From Inia geoffrensis (Eukaryota > Chordata > Mammalia > Artiodactyla > Iniidae), in NCBI GenBank assembly GCA_036417435.1, contig CM070901.1, forward strand, positions 2,578,001 to 2,642,000: a DNA stretch of 64,000 nt, in the 5' to 3' direction. This document shows positions 10,861-23,290 of this stretch, piece after piece. The notes beneath the pieces were generated by a model. It saw only the letters and a list, made by a program, of their open reading frames with translations, was not told the DNA's origin and did not search any database. How positions within the stretch are numbered: the stretch's first letter is position 1; every line of letters begins with the position of its first letter. Both the position numbers and the translations under genes were made by a program.

Positions 10861-13217
10861 ATATTGCAAATGAGACGATGATCTTCCAGATTCTGCGTAC
10901 GTTGCCGTCCTTTCTCAATATTTGTGTACAGTTCTTTTCAAAGTCCACTGTCCTCAGGGTGTGGATTTTATGCACAATCCAAGGGATTGATCTCGGCCCT
11001 GTTAGGCAAAGATTAACAGCCCAATGAATAGAATTTGTGCACCACCATAAGGTTAACACAAGGAAACGGCCAAGTTGATCTAAGGTCTATTCCCAAGAAA
11101 AGGATATGCTCCCCCATCATTTTTTTTTTTTTTTGAAGACGAATTCGTCAATAATAAATTAATAACCATCATGTTAGAATTGTCAGTGGGAGACACTCTA
11201 TTTCCCGTGTCCAGTAAGAAAGCTACCTATTATTTTGGTAAGAAATGCCTAAATTGAAATTCCAAAGGGCATTATGAACTTGAATTAAAAAGGTAATGGA
11301 TTTTTTAATAAGTTCTGGGTCAAGATGTATTATCAAACTATTTTCCATAGGGCATAGAATATACCATCTATCCTTTTAATAATACCAGCCCTGGTCTCCC
11401 TTCCAGCAGCCAGCTGAGGCTGCTCGGCTATTATAGTCTCTCCCACCATCCCTAACAATGAACAAATAACTAGACGGCCCATGAAACAGTCTAAATAGAA
11501 CCGTCTCCTGGAGAGACCGTGACTGCCAGAGACAGGTTCGATTCGGATCTGGATTCCCTGCTTTGGGAAAGAACAGATCAATGCCGTTGGAGAATCGAGT
11601 AGTAGAGGGAAATATTAGGATGAATTGAGTAAATCATAAAACAAATGATCCGCGCGCTGACATGCAACCTTACTCTACCTGATGGCTCTGATTCAGGAAC
11701 AGGTAAACGGTCATTCTGTGTGCTGTCCAGCTCAAAGGGCTTTCAGGAAAACGAATTGAATTGTACAAACCATTTATTAGTAATGAAAATACTATGTCTG
11801 CGAATCCTTAAAGGCTTCAAGGAACTTACCCAAGCATTGGAAAGGCGGTCTGCATATGCGAGGCTGTAGACGAGGTTTCTGTTTTTTTTCTCATTATGGT
11901 TTGGGTCCAGAGCCAAAGCTACGTCTTTAAACCATTCTTTCTGTCACTTCTAACTGTCTGACTGTGCTGTGCTCTATAAACCTGTCTCTTCTCTGTGTGC
12001 CCTGTTAGATAACTCCCTGGTACACACCCCAGATCCTTTCTCATACCTCCGCTGGGTCCTGGGGACATGGAACTTTATAGGCAGCAATGGAGGAAAAGAG
12101 GGGCAGTGAACTTACTGACTGCAAGATAGCAGAACTCACTAGAATTCAGTGATTCTTACATTCTCCATGAAAAAGTAACCTATTAGGAGCTAATAAAGAG
12201 ACAGAAAAAACTGCTACCTTACATGCTTGGATACTCTACTGTCAGGGATAAACTAATAAGTGATGGTGTCATCCCTTTCTTCATAGCTACATACATTTTA
12301 GGTAATTTTAGATTGGTGCAGGAGTTTACTTTACAATGTAATTTAACATTGGAAGCATTAACTTCATTGTTAAAAATTGTCTTCTGTTTTCTGTATCTTC
12401 TAAAACACAAAGCTCTCGGTAAGATAAAAGAACGCCTGCCTCTTTCATTATGGACACATGTGGAGAGAGAGTGGACCTGGAAAACAAATTTATCCTTTTT
12501 TTCTGGAAATGGGAGCCCTCATAAAACACTTAGTGAGTCCAAGGTCTCTTGCTGTCATTCTACCTCCTATTCGTATGGACTGTTGGCAACGCAGAGGTAG
12601 TCGGGGTAGGGGCATGTTTTTGGATGGCTTTGCTTCAAATCTGAAGAATTTATAAATGTCTGAATGACAGGCAAAAATAGACATTTTCCTTTTAAAGGGG
12701 GGAAGACATTAATATTCAGCCATCACCATATGTAATTAAACAGAAAAATAAAACGAACTGTTTATGCAGGCACCAAGAGTCAGTTTAAAAATCACAATAG
12801 ACCTGAAAGTCTGTGGCACAACTTATTAATTTTGCCCAGGGCTGCGAATCCCTCTGAGGTCTTCTCACAGAGAGGAGCCCACTGCCATTTTTATGTGTGT
12901 AGTGAACTTGTTTACCAGCTGTGTTTAGGTGAGATGTTCAAATGTCTCCCTCTGTGCAACTTTACGTACTATGTGCCCTCATTAATTTTGGAAAGGATTT
13001 TAAAGAGTGCTTGAATAACACGTCCAATCAGCAACCGTTGTTATTATTATTTTTTTAGGTGTTGAAGTGCAAAGCTCATTGAAATAACCCCCCAGATGGT
13101 TGAATTTTATTCTAGAAACAGTCCGTGGTAAGAAAAAGGCTAACTGATGTCTCGAGGTCTCGGTGAACCTTACAATTCAGTTAAATTCTGTTCCTCTTGC
13201 CTTTCCCCTAGTTCTGG
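10861..13217. other. Unique sequence, no gene seen
   Basis: About 2.3 kb without a recognisable gene, RNA or repeat, apart from a T-run at 11121-11136. Open frames such as 12223-12600 lack family features. Confidence 0.45.
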
Positions 13218-13226
13218 CCCCAGTTT

Positions 13227-13281
13227 CTTCTTCTTTTCTTTTCTTTTCTTTTTTCTTTTTTAACATCTTTATTGGAGAGGT
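13227..13281 (-). mobile_element. Very short L1 tail insertion (probable)
   Basis: A T/C-rich tract is followed by TTTTAACATCTTTATTGGAG, the antisense extreme 3' end of L1, and then by unique DNA. The octamer CCCAGTTT precedes it (13219-13226) and follows it (13282-13289). The insertion is only about 55 bp, mostly tail. Confidence 0.5.
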
Positions 13282-13289
13282 CCCAGTTT

Positions 13290-14340
13290 GTAAGTCTTGT
13301 TCTTCAGCTGTAAACTTTAGACCTTGGGCAAACCTACAGGCTTCACTCTCTCTAAGGGATCATCAATTTGTGTTTTATTGTCAGAGCTCAACTGGTATTG
13401 CCCCCCTTGCTCCGCAACCCGTAAAGTCTATGGTAATTTTTCGATGTAAGGTAGGGGATCCGGTGGTTTGGATGCTGTGTACAAGGTGCTGCTGAGGAGG
13501 CAGGGTGAGATAACATATGTGTGGCAGGGAAATGGTTACTCATGGCTTTTACGTTTCTGGAAGACTTCCTGGAATGCAGTGGGAATATAAGAGCTGGGGT
13601 CTCCTGGTCCACGTGTGCAGTGAAGGCTGTCAGGGAGGGGGTTATGTAGCGTCTGGGGTCTGCAGGGATGACTGAGAATTAAGAGATGAGCAGTTGAGAG
13701 GAGGGAGTGACTTGGAAGATGTCTGGATGCCGCTGCTCTTGCCTCTCCACCCTGAAGATGGGCATCTTTTTATTTTCAAGTCTCCCGCCTTCCAGGGCAC
13801 ACTGACCTCTAGGGGACAACCTTGGGGTATCCACTCCCAAACAGCCCACCATCTCCCCACTCCCAGGGAGCACAACTCCAAGTTCTCCAGGGCAGGATGT
13901 GAAGGTGCCCTCTTTGGTCCTTCCACTGCCGCTGCTCCCCAGGCCTGTGCTACCCATGCCCCTTTGTCTCCCCCCTCAGTCACAGCCAAAGCACTTTTCC
14001 CTCCCATAGTTACGAGGGTGATGCTGTTGCTTTCCTTCAAAAAAGACAGATCACTTACAAGAAAAAATAATCCAGGTGATCAGGACAATTTGGAGCCACA
14101 AAAGCCATTTTCCCACTCCAGGTAGAGAATATTTTCCTAAAGACCTCCATGAATAATGCCATTGAATCAGCCTCCTGTTTCTTAATTTTTTGTTATTCTC
14201 AGACAATCTTCAGGGTTTCTGCCAGGTCTATTTGTCACCTATTACTTCTGTAATATAATTAACTTTTTATGTTTGCTTAGCTTTTGATTTAAAGGAAAAT
14301 TTCAGTTGCTCCCACAAATGGGAAACCAATATTGTTTTTC
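13290..14340. other. Unique sequence, no gene seen
   Basis: Open frames on both strands (for example 13642-14040 and 13694-14125) overlap each other and have no recognisable domain. Confidence 0.4.
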
Positions 14341-14463
14341 TTTTTTTTAAAAAAAGTTTATTGGAGTATAGTTGATGTACATTGTTGTGTTAGTTTCAGG
14401 TGTACAGCAAAGTGATTCAGTTATACATATACCTATATTCATTCTTTTTCAGATTCTTTTCAA
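14341..14463 (-). mobile_element. L1 3'-end fragment (antisense)
   Basis: After a T-run, the antisense L1 3' UTR (TTATTGGAGTATAGTTGATG to CATTCTTTTTCAGATTC) covers only about the last 120 bp of L1. It abuts a sense-oriented L1 3' end beginning near 14474. Confidence 0.85.
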
Positions 14464-14473
14464 TAGAAGATAT

Positions 14474-14984
14474 GTCAATGGATAAAGAAGATGTGGTACA
14501 TATACACAATGGAATATTACTCAGCCATAAAAAAGAATGAAATAATGCCATTGGCAGCAACATGTATAGACCTAGAGATTGTCATACTGAGTGAAGTAAG
14601 TCATACAGAGAAGGACAAATATCGTATGATATTGCTTATAAGTGGAATCTAAAAAATGGTACAAATAAATTTATTTACAAAACAGAAATAGAGTTACAGA
14701 TGTAGAAAACAATCTTATGGTTACCAGAGGGGAAAGGGGAAGAGGGATAAACTGGGAGATTGGGATTGACAGACACAGTACTATATATAAAATAGATAAC
14801 TAATAAGGACCTACTGTATAGCACAGGGAACTCTACTCAGTACTCTGCAATGACCTACATGAGAAAAGAGTCTAAAAAAGAGGGGATATATGTATACATA
14901 TAACTGGTTCACTTTGCTATACAGCAGAAAGTAACACAACATTGTAAATCAACTACACTCCAATAAGATTTTTTTTTAAAAGAT
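14474..14984 (+). mobile_element. L1 3' end (sense), head-to-head with the preceding fragment
   Basis: TCAATGGATAAAGAAGATGTGG continues to CTACACTCCAATAAGA plus a tail. An 8-bp repeat, AAGATATG, lies just before it (about 14466-14473) and just after its tail (about 14983), which is consistent with an independent insertion. Confidence 0.85.
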
Positions 14985-14989
14985 ATGAG

Positions 14990-16380
14990 CAGTCAATCGA
15001 GGGACTAACATCATTGAATTCGAGCTGGTTAACTGTGATATGCTGAGGGCTTTGAGCCTGAGGGTTACTCTTTTCACTAAAAAGGAGTCTTAGTGAGAGT
15101 TAGGAGGACTTCACATCCTATTAGCACCAAACTGAGAATTTCCCCTTGACTCACTCCTAAGGAGTAGAAAAGACTTAAACAGAGAATGCGCCTCTTAGTA
15201 TAATTTCTATAGTGTTCAATTTTGTGTCCACATATCATTGGTGGCACCTATACCCCAGTGGTCCAGTCCCAAACAAGACTCTATAGGATGCAGATGTCAA
15301 GCTAGAAAAGAAAGAAATCTCCAGTGTCTGGCGAGGAAGGGCTCCCTCCTTCCCCGGTTGGAGAAAAGATTCAGAGAGAAATGATGGTCATTATTTCTCA
15401 TCTATTATTTCAGCTGTTTCCGAGAAAACCAGAGGCTCCGTGGAGAAGGACTGGCAAGAAAGTAGAATGAGTGAATACAGCAGTCTACTTAACACGTGGA
15501 AATTTGTTGTGCACGTATTAAATATGAGTTCTTCCGAAGGAAAATGGTGGGGTTGGCTCTATGTGAAGTTCTCTGTGTTGATCTGTAAGTTATGGAGGTA
15601 AAATCATTTCTCTCTCCTGAAGTCTCACAAAAATCAATTGCTTAAAATACAGATCGTGTCCTAGAAGGAAGTTTATAGGGATGGAAAATGCTGGGACAAC
15701 CAGAAATCCCACCTTTTAGACGTTGGATCCACTCCTGTTAAGCCTTTGGTATCAGTAAATAAAGTCCTGGCTGATTGAATGTGTAACTTTATAAGTTTAA
15801 GTGCCCTTTACTCTGAAGGTCTGCAGTTCTTCTTTTAAAAATATTTTAAAGAAATTTCCAATTCTCTGAGCTTCTCGACCCTAAAGTCCGTGGGGCAATC
15901 CAGGTTCTAGCTTCTGCTCCATAAACGTTAAATTTATGACAATTTTATGTCGTGGGTGAGTCTATGAATAATACAATTTGGGGATTCTGAATTTATGAAT
16001 GAACAGGCAGCTTTGAAGTCCTTATGGGGGCCAGCACCATATGACTTTTGAAGGTAACTTCCTCTAGATTTACATTTCGTGTATTCATCTTGGGCCTCTA
16101 ATGCCAAGTGCTGCGTCAGGCCTTGAAAGGAAACATCACAGTGGAGAACAGGCCAGAGAAGGAGCGATAAAGCTGACAAATGGTAGGCTCCTCAATAAAT
16201 CATAGATTCCATGGACAGACACTGACCATCAAGCCTACACATTAGAAAAAGAAACGTAAAAGGAGGAAATGAAAACAATAGTGAGAAACCCGCCACGACT
16301 CAGAGAATGAGAAAAACGAAGCACAAGAAAACCTGCAATACAGTAAAAATCATTGTCTGATTGTGGGACACAAAGTCTGT
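14990..16380. other. Unique sequence, no gene seen
   Basis: No gene or repeat recognised on either strand. Confidence 0.45.
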
Positions 16381-16395
16381 AAGAAATAAGGTTGT

Positions 16396-16601
16396 GGGCT
16401 TCCCTGGTGGCACAGTGGTTGTTGGGAGTCCTCCTGCCGATGCAGGGGGCGCGGGTTTGTGCCCCGGTCCGGGAGGATCCCATGTGCCGTGGAGCGGCTG
16501 GGCCTGCGAGCCTGTGCTCTGCAATGGGAGAGGCCACGGCAGTGAGAGGCCCGCGTACCACAAAAACCAAAACAAAACAAAACAAAAACAAAAAGAGAAA
16601 A
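16396..16601 (+). mobile_element. Cetacean SINE (CHR-2 type), sense
   Basis: GGGCTTCCCTGGTGGCACAG starts the tRNA-like head. The A-box region is TGGCACAGTGG and the B-box-like stretch is GGTTTGTGCCCC. The tail is (CAAAA)-rich. A perfect 14-bp TSD, AAGAAATAAGGTTG, lies at 16381-16394 and 16602-16615. Confidence 0.95.
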
Positions 16602-16734
16602 AAGAAATAAGGTTGCTAAAGAGTTTTGAAAAAAAAATTCGAGAATGGAAATTCTTATGTATAATGATAAGAAAAGAGATGAAATCAGTTTAGGTTTTAA
16701 AATGTCAAGGACAGGCGTTCTCAAACATGGTGGA

Positions 16735-17058
16735 GTTTTTTTCTTTTAATTTCTTAATTTTGGCTGTGTTGGTTCTCTGTTGCTGTGCATGGGCTTTCTC
16801 TAGTTGTGGCGAGTGGGGACTACTCTATCTTGTGGTGCGTGGGCCTCTCATTGCGGTGATTTCTCTTTGTTGCGGAGCATGGGCTCTAGGCACGTGAGCT
16901 CAGTAGTTGTGGCTCACGGGCTCTAGAGGGTAGGCTCAGTAGTTGTGGCTCACAGGCTTAGTTGCTCCACGGCATGTGGGATCTTCCCGGGACCAGGGCT
17001 CGAACCCGTGTCCCCTGCATTGGCAGGCAGATTCTTAACCACTGAGCCACCACAGAAG
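16735..17058 (-). mobile_element. Longer tRNA-derived SINE (CHR-1-like)
   Basis: The antisense body GGCTGTGTTGGTTCTCTG contains duplicated CAGTAGTTGTGGCTCAC units and ends CCACCACAGAAG. The TSD TCTCAAACATGGTGGA (16719-16734) matches TCTCAAACCTGGTGGA (17059-17074) at 15 of 16 positions. Confidence 0.93.
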
Positions 17059-17074
17059 TCTCAAACCTGGTGGA

Positions 17075-17882
17075 TTTCAAGTAGAAAGATGAACAGGTAG
17101 GGGCTGAAGAGGTGAGAGGTAGGAAAGTGACATATATGTGCACATGTCAATCCTGAAGGGCGATGTTTTCTCTTTTCATTCTGTCTAAGGAGAATTCCCG
17201 CCTCATCCAGGTGGTGTGGGGTTTGAAATTTAAAAGATTTAAGAGAGAAAATACAAAATTATGAATAGACAAGTAGGCCTGGGGCCTTAGGAGGTGTCCG
17301 TGAAATTGAGGAGCCCTGTTTTTTACTTCATTAGCCACACAATAAATCCACCTCCAGCCCCCTTTGGAGACTCACGTCCCATGTAAGCAGGGAGAGAAGG
17401 GGGCTTTGGGCTGCTGCATGGGGCAGGGGGCATAGGGTCCACCTTCTTACATGGAGTGACTTGGGTCAATGTATCCTCTTCATCAGAAGGGTAAGTTAGG
17501 CTTAGGGGAAGAAAGAGTTATTTCTGTCTGAAGTAGTAATTATTGTCTTATTATAGTGGTTCAGAAGTGTAAAGGGATCCATGAAATCATGCTTGTGTCT
17601 TCTGGGCCAGATACTGCAGACACTGGTGGGAACTTGGGTGCAGAGATGAAGGGTGAATGAGAAAGCTCACATCTGGGGATGGGAGGGGTGGGGGTTGGGA
17701 GGAGAGGCAGAAAGAGTCTAGAGCATCTCACTAGGAGAGTGTGCATTTGAGATGGAGCCTCAAATTCGTCCATTTATAGAGACTCAGACCTAGATTTAGA
17801 CACATACCTGCACATGAGTATGTGGACAGGTGATGAGAAGTACTAAGGAGTAGAATAAAGTAAGTTACAGGAGAATCATCAG

Positions 17883-17883
<1 letters not shown>
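17075..17883. other. Unique sequence
   Basis: No gene recognised. The reverse frame 17731-18303 is stitched through the GT microsatellite (its TH repeats) and an L2 relic, so it is not a gene. Confidence 0.45.

Positions 17884-17924
<41 letters not shown>
17884..17924. repeat. (GT)n microsatellite
   Basis: About 20 uninterrupted GT units, likely polymorphic in the population. Confidence 0.97.
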
Positions 17925-17926
<2 letters not shown>

Positions 17927-17979
17927 CGAGCTGTTGCTACTTTATATAACTTGATGAAGAAAGACCCTGATGATAAGAG

Positions 17980-18760
17980 GACACTCCCAAGGAGGCCTGA
18001 AAAAAGTGAGGAGGAAAGTGCTTCATGAAGAGCATCCCAGCAGAGGGAGTATCTGTGCACACGTCCTGGGGCTGGGGAGAACTTGGGGTATCTGAGGAAC
18101 AGCCAGGAGACAGGTGGGGCTGCAGTAGAGGATGCAGTGGGCAGAGAGGAGGGAGACAGGGCAGAGGGGTGGAAGGAGCCCACCAGGAGCTCCTGTAGGT
18201 CATGGTAGGTACTTTGGTCCCTAAATGGAGTGTGGGGGGGTGCCGGAAGGAGCCATGTGATCTGACTCCTGTTTTTCAAGCCTCTCTCTGCTGTGTGGAG
18301 CATCTGCTTTAGAACAACCTGGAAGCAAGGAGCTCATTTGGGAATGTTGGGGGTAAGAGAGAGTGGCTGGACCAGGTTGGCCACTTCAGAGGTGGGATGC
18401 ACCTGTTTTCTGCTCAGACATTCAAGGAAGAGCCAGCAGGCTGTCCTCACAGATGAGATAAGATGATGAGAGGCAGTGTTTCCTCCTGAGCAACTAGAAG
18501 GTCAGAGTTTCAATCTAATGAGATAGGAGAACAGTGGGGGAGGTGGAGCTCAGGAGGGGGTACTGGAACTTCTGCACTGCCCTCAAGTTTGAGGTCTCCC
18601 TTAGACATTTGATGGGAAATCAAGTAGGACACTGGATGTGAGCTTGGCGCTCAGGGGAGAGGCTGGGGCTGGAGATAGATATTTGGGAGCCATGAGTCAT
18701 TTAAATAGAGATGGTGCTTAAAGTCATGAGATCAGATGAGATCACCTAGGGAATAAATAC
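17980..18760 (-). mobile_element. L2 LINE relic (antisense)
   Basis: GAAGAGCATCCCAGCAGAGG, GAGCTCCTGTAGGTCATGGT, CATGTGATCTGACTCCTGTTTT and GATGAGATCACCTAGGGAAT follow, in order, the antisense of the mammalian L2 3' region. It is heavily diverged, and the 18500-18760 part is the least certain. Confidence 0.6.
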
Positions 18761-19261
18761 GGAGAAAAATTAAATATAGCGTGTTTCTTTCCTTGAACTT
18801 TTGGATATAATTGTCGTTGAACCTCTAATTGTGGCGTAGGGTATTTAGGAGCTGAGATTCCTCTCTTTTCTCTCTCTATATATAAATATCCATGACTTAT
18901 GGTTTATACACATGAACATTTCATACAAGGTTTTCTTTCCATAATCTGACCAATCTACTCACTGGCCAGTTTCAGCCGCACCAAAAAGCAAAAATTGTTG
19001 TGTCTTAACTCATGCATTTCTTAGTTGAACTCTGCTCCTAATCCCAGCCCACCCTCTGCCTCCCACACTTCTTCTGGGTAATTCCTACTCATATGTAAGA
19101 CCCTGGTGGGTTAACCCCATCTTTTATGCCCCACTATCCTGTGCTTGGGAATAATTCTCTTATCCCATTGCTTTAAAATTATGATTTCTTACTATTTGCC
19201 TACTTCTTCATACAGAGAATATCCCAGGTGTTTGTGACTGTGAACTAAAATATTAATGGAG

Positions 19262-21227
19262 CAGGCATAGAGGGAAATTTCCTCAACATAATAAAGGCCA
19301 TATATGACAAACTCACAGCAAACATTGTTCTCAATGATGAAAAACTGAAACCATTTCCACTAAGATCAGGAACGAGACAAGGTTGCCCACTCTCACCACT
19401 CTTATTCAACATAGTTTTGGAAGTTTTAGCCACAGCAATCAGAGAAGAAAAAGAAATAAAAGGAATCCAAAGCAGAAAAGATGAAGTAAAGCTGTCACTG
19501 TTTGCACATGACATGATACTATACATAGAGAATCCCAAAGATACCATCAGAAAACTACTAGAGCTAATCAATGAATTTGGTAAAGTAGCAGGATACAAAA
19601 TTAATGCACAGAAATCTCTTTTATTCCTATGCACTAAAGATGAAAAATCCGAAAGAGAAATTAAGGAAACACTCCCATTTACCATTGCAACAAAAAAGAA
19701 TAAAATACCCAGGAATAAACCTATCTAAGGAGACAAAAGACCTGTATGCAGAAAACTATAAGACACTGATGAAAGAAATTAAAGATGATACAAACAGATG
19801 GAGAGATATACCACGTTCTTGGACTGGAAGAATCAACATTGTGAAATTGACTATCCTACCCAAAGCAATCTACAGATTCAATGCAATCCTTACCAAACTA
19901 CCAATGGCATTTTCCACAGAACTAGAACAAACATTTTCAAAATTTGTATGGAAACACAAAATACCCCGAATAGCCAAGGCAATCTTGAGAAAGAAAAACA
20001 GAGCTGGAGGAATCAGGCTCCCTGACTTCAGACTATACTACAAAGCTACAGTAATCAATGGTACTATGGTACTGGCACAAAAACAGAAAGATCGATCAAT
20101 GGAACAGGATAGAAAGCCCAGAGATAAACCCATGCACATATGGTCACCTTACTTTTGATAAAGGTGGCAAGAATATACAATGGAGAAAAGACAGCCTCTT
20201 CAATAAGTGGTGTTGTGAAAACTGTACAGCTACATGTAAAAGAATGAAATTAGAACACTCCGTAACACCACACACAAAAATAAACTCAAAGTGGATTAAA
20301 GACCTAAATATAAGGCCAGACACTATAAAACTCTTTGAGGAAAACATAGGCAGAACACTCTATGGCATAAATCACAGCAAGATCCTTTTTGACCCACCTC
20401 CTAGAGAAATGGAAATAAAAACAAAAATAAACAAATGGGACCTAATGAAACTTCAAAGCTTTTGCACAGCAAAGGAAACCATAAACAAGACGAAAAGACG
20501 ACAACCCTCAGAATGGGAGAAAATATTTGCAAATGAAGCAACTTACAAAGGATTAACCTCTAAAATATACAAGCAGCTCACGCAGCTCAATATCAAAAAA
20601 ACAAACAACCCAATTCAAAAACGGGCAGAAGACCTAAGTAGACATGTCTCCAAAGAAGATATACAGATTGCCAACAAATAAATGAAAGGATGCTCAACAT
20701 CACTAATCATTAGAGAAATGCACATCAAAGCTACAATGAGATATCATCTCACACCAGTCAGAATGGCCATCATCAAAAAAATCTACAAACAATAAGTGCT
20801 GGAAAGGGAGTGGAGAAAAGGGAACCCTCTTGCACGGTTGGTAGGAATGTAAATTGATACAGCCACTATGGAGAACAGTATGGAGGTTCCTTAAAAAACT
20901 AAAATTAGAAATACCATATGACCCTGCAATCCCACTACTGGGCATATACCCTGAGAAAACCATAATTCAAAAAGAGTCATGTACCACAATGTTCACTGCA
21001 GCTCTATTTACAATAGCCAGGACATGGAAGCAACCTAAGTGTCCATCGACAGATGAATGGATAGAGATGTGGCACATAGATACAATGGAATATTACTCAG
21101 CCAAAAAAGAAACGAAATTGAGTTATTTGTAGTGAGGTGAATGGACCTAGAGTCTGTCATACAGAGTCAAGTAAGTCAGAAAGAGAAAAGCAAATACCAT
21201 ATGCTAACACATATATATGGAATCTAA
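19262..21227 (+). pseudogene. L1 ORF2 fragment (reverse transcriptase and C-terminal part), dead
   Basis: L1 ORF2p is the endonuclease/reverse transcriptase that copies L1 RNA into nicked DNA. This fragment starts at the RT domain ([14 protein letters not shown] region, then a [14 protein letters not shown] segment). The RT active-site box FADD reads FAHD because one GAT codon is CAT (near 19508), so the first catalytic aspartate of the box is lost. Frameshifts split the frame near 19690 and 20050, and a stop at 20679-20681 ends the next frame. Downstream the [25 protein letters not shown] segment (20880-20960) is readable in another frame. The endonuclease domain is absent through 5' truncation. 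It cannot make a working enzyme. Confidence 0.92.
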
Positions 21228-21595
21228 AAAAAAAAAAAAGGTTCTGAAGAACCTAGGGGCAGGACAGGAATAAAGACACAGATGTAGAGAATGGACTTGA
21301 GGACACGGGGAGGGGGAAGGGTAAGATGGAATGAAGTGAGAGATTGGCATGGTGATATATACACTACCAAATGTAAAATAGATAGCTAGTGGGAAGCAGC
21401 CGCATAGCACAGGGAGATCAGCTGGGTGCTTTGTGACCACCTAGAGGGGTGGGATAGGGAGGGTCGGAGGGAGACGCAAGAGGGAGGGGATATGGGGATA
21501 TATGTATACATAAAGCTGATTCACTTTGTTATACAGCAGCAACTAACAGAACAATGTAAAGCAATTATACTCCAATAAAGATGTTAAAAAAAAAA
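19262..21595 (+). mobile_element. 5'-truncated L1 (from mid-ORF2 to poly(A))
   Basis: It begins within the reverse transcriptase domain (CAGGCATAGAGGGAAA) and runs through the ORF2 end, the 3' UTR (TCCAATAAAGATGTT) and an A-run. The flanks AAATATTAATGGAG (19248-19261) and AAATATTAACGGAG (21645-21658) form a 14-bp TSD with one mismatch. That TSD lies 49 bp beyond the A-run, so extra sequence was carried along. Confidence 0.94.
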
Positions 21596-21644
21596 GGCAA
21601 TGTAATTCAAAAAAAAATAATGTATTTAAATCATGTCAAAAAAC
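21596..21644 (+). other. Possible 3'-transduced segment of L1
   Basis: Between the L1 poly(A) run (about 21585-21595) and the right-hand TSD lie 49 bases that are not L1 and end in GTCAAAAAAC. This fits read-through of the L1 poly(A) site at the source locus, with the flanking DNA copied along. A later A-tail expansion or rearrangement is an alternative. Confidence 0.55.
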
Positions 21645-21658
21645 AAATATTAACGGAG

Positions 21659-23100
21659 AAGGTGAGAGAAAAGTGACAAGTGAAGCAAGTCCCTTGATCT
21701 GACTGCGACATAGCAAAAGCAAAACAACCCCCAGTTCCACCTGGAAGTCCTCAGCTAAGTTCCTCATGTCTTCTGCTGGCGCTGCACCCAGGCTGGTGTA
21801 ATGAATGTGGAACATCAGGCCCTGGATGATCAATCACGGGAAAACAGGAAACAAATCCAAATAAATCTGTGGAGGAAGAAAGAGTAAAAGGGAATAAGGG
21901 GGAGAGAGGGTTCCATTCTGAGGACAAACTAGAATGTTCCTAACTGCAATCAATCTCTCATTTGACTAATGAGAGTGTGTCTCCACTGGGGGCTTAAAAA
22001 TAACTTACAAATATAAAACTCTTTGAGTCGAAGAGATAATTGGTTTTAAGCAAATGTTGTAAGCCTTTTAAAATTCACTATTTCATGCAATCAAATAATT
22101 TCAAAATTTTGAAATCAGTTTTTTAAAAGTTACTCTTTTAAAAGAAATTTTTTCAAAATTTGATTCTGTAGGTCTTTTTCCTACATTACAAAAGCCGTCA
22201 TCCGTAAAGTGCTGATGGACCAGATTTCGGTTGGACAATATCGTGTACACTAGTTGCTTTCCTAATGCAACCTGGCTTTGACAGCTTTTATTTATTACAT
22301 CACTCGATTGTAAATTGCTTAAAAGGAAGTACACGATATAGGTTCTAATGTATGCTGTGTTTAAAGTGGAGGATGATTTGAGCACATTCTTGGCTTTTTG
22401 TAGAGCACATGTATATCATTTCATAATAAGATGCTCCAATAAGAGTACAGTCATCATTTATTAGCATTTTCATGCTGCACATGCTTTATCTTGTTTTATC
22501 CTCTCTACATTCTATTTTTTCAATTGAGAAGAAGCAAATGTTAGGGAACTGTAAGCCATTTGCCCAGGCTTAGAAACCAATAAAAACCCCTACACTTGTG
22601 TTTTTGAACTGTGCCTTGACGCACTGAAACAAACCCTTAAAGGTCAGTGCATCTGTCCTACACATATTCAAGAATTCTATTAATTAGAAAACCCTAAGTA
22701 TATAAGTACCTTTGAAAATCTTTATCAAAATATCATTCAAGTTTTTTTCATTATTGAATGGGGGTGACACACTGGAGTTATTATCTCAAATATATATTAA
22801 ATTGACAAGGTTCACAAAGAAGCAGTTATAATTGAATAAAGAGAATAGTTTACTGAGGAATAGGATTTCATACTTATTTAAGTTAACAATTAGGAGTGCC
22901 AAAGTATGTAAATCTATAATATAAATACACTAAGATGTAAGTGTGGTGACATTTCCTCTCTGAGAAACACAAATTGATGAAGGGCAAAATTCTAGATTAA
23001 TGTTTTCTTTGAGACAAATGGGTTTCTAATGCTTTATCACTTGCTTCTCATCACTCAGGAGATACATCTAATGATTCTATAGTAACGAGCTATAAAATAA
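21659..23100. other. AT-rich unique sequence (possible weak MIR fragment at 22440-22600)
   Basis: No gene recognised. Around 22500-22600, AATTGAGAAGAAGCAAATG, then GCCATTTGCCCAGGCTTAG, faintly resembles antisense MIR. Confidence 0.4.
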
Positions 23101-23109
23101 GTTGAGAAG

Positions 23110-23290
23110 GATGTTCTTTTGCTCAAGTTGGCATCTTTGCCTGGGATGTCTTTCCAGCCTGGCCCACCTAGAAAACATTTCCATATCTTTCAAGAATCTG
23201 CTTGTAACTCAGAAATCTGTAACTCAAGCCCAAACCTCCCCTCAGCCCCTGCTCGCTGGTCATCTCTACTGGAATTCTTCTGGGGTGTCT
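23110..23290 (+). mobile_element. Possible L2 3'-region relic
   Basis: TTTGCCTGGGATGTCTTTCC, then CAAGAATCTGCTTGTAACTC, resembles the L2 sense 3' region (gcctggaatgctcttcc, tcaagactcagctc). It is weak. Confidence 0.4.

Noticed and set aside
17731..18303. 190-codon reverse frame with a run of TH repeats
   Set aside because: It reads through a GT microsatellite and an L2 relic. There is no domain, and the central repeat is length-variable DNA.
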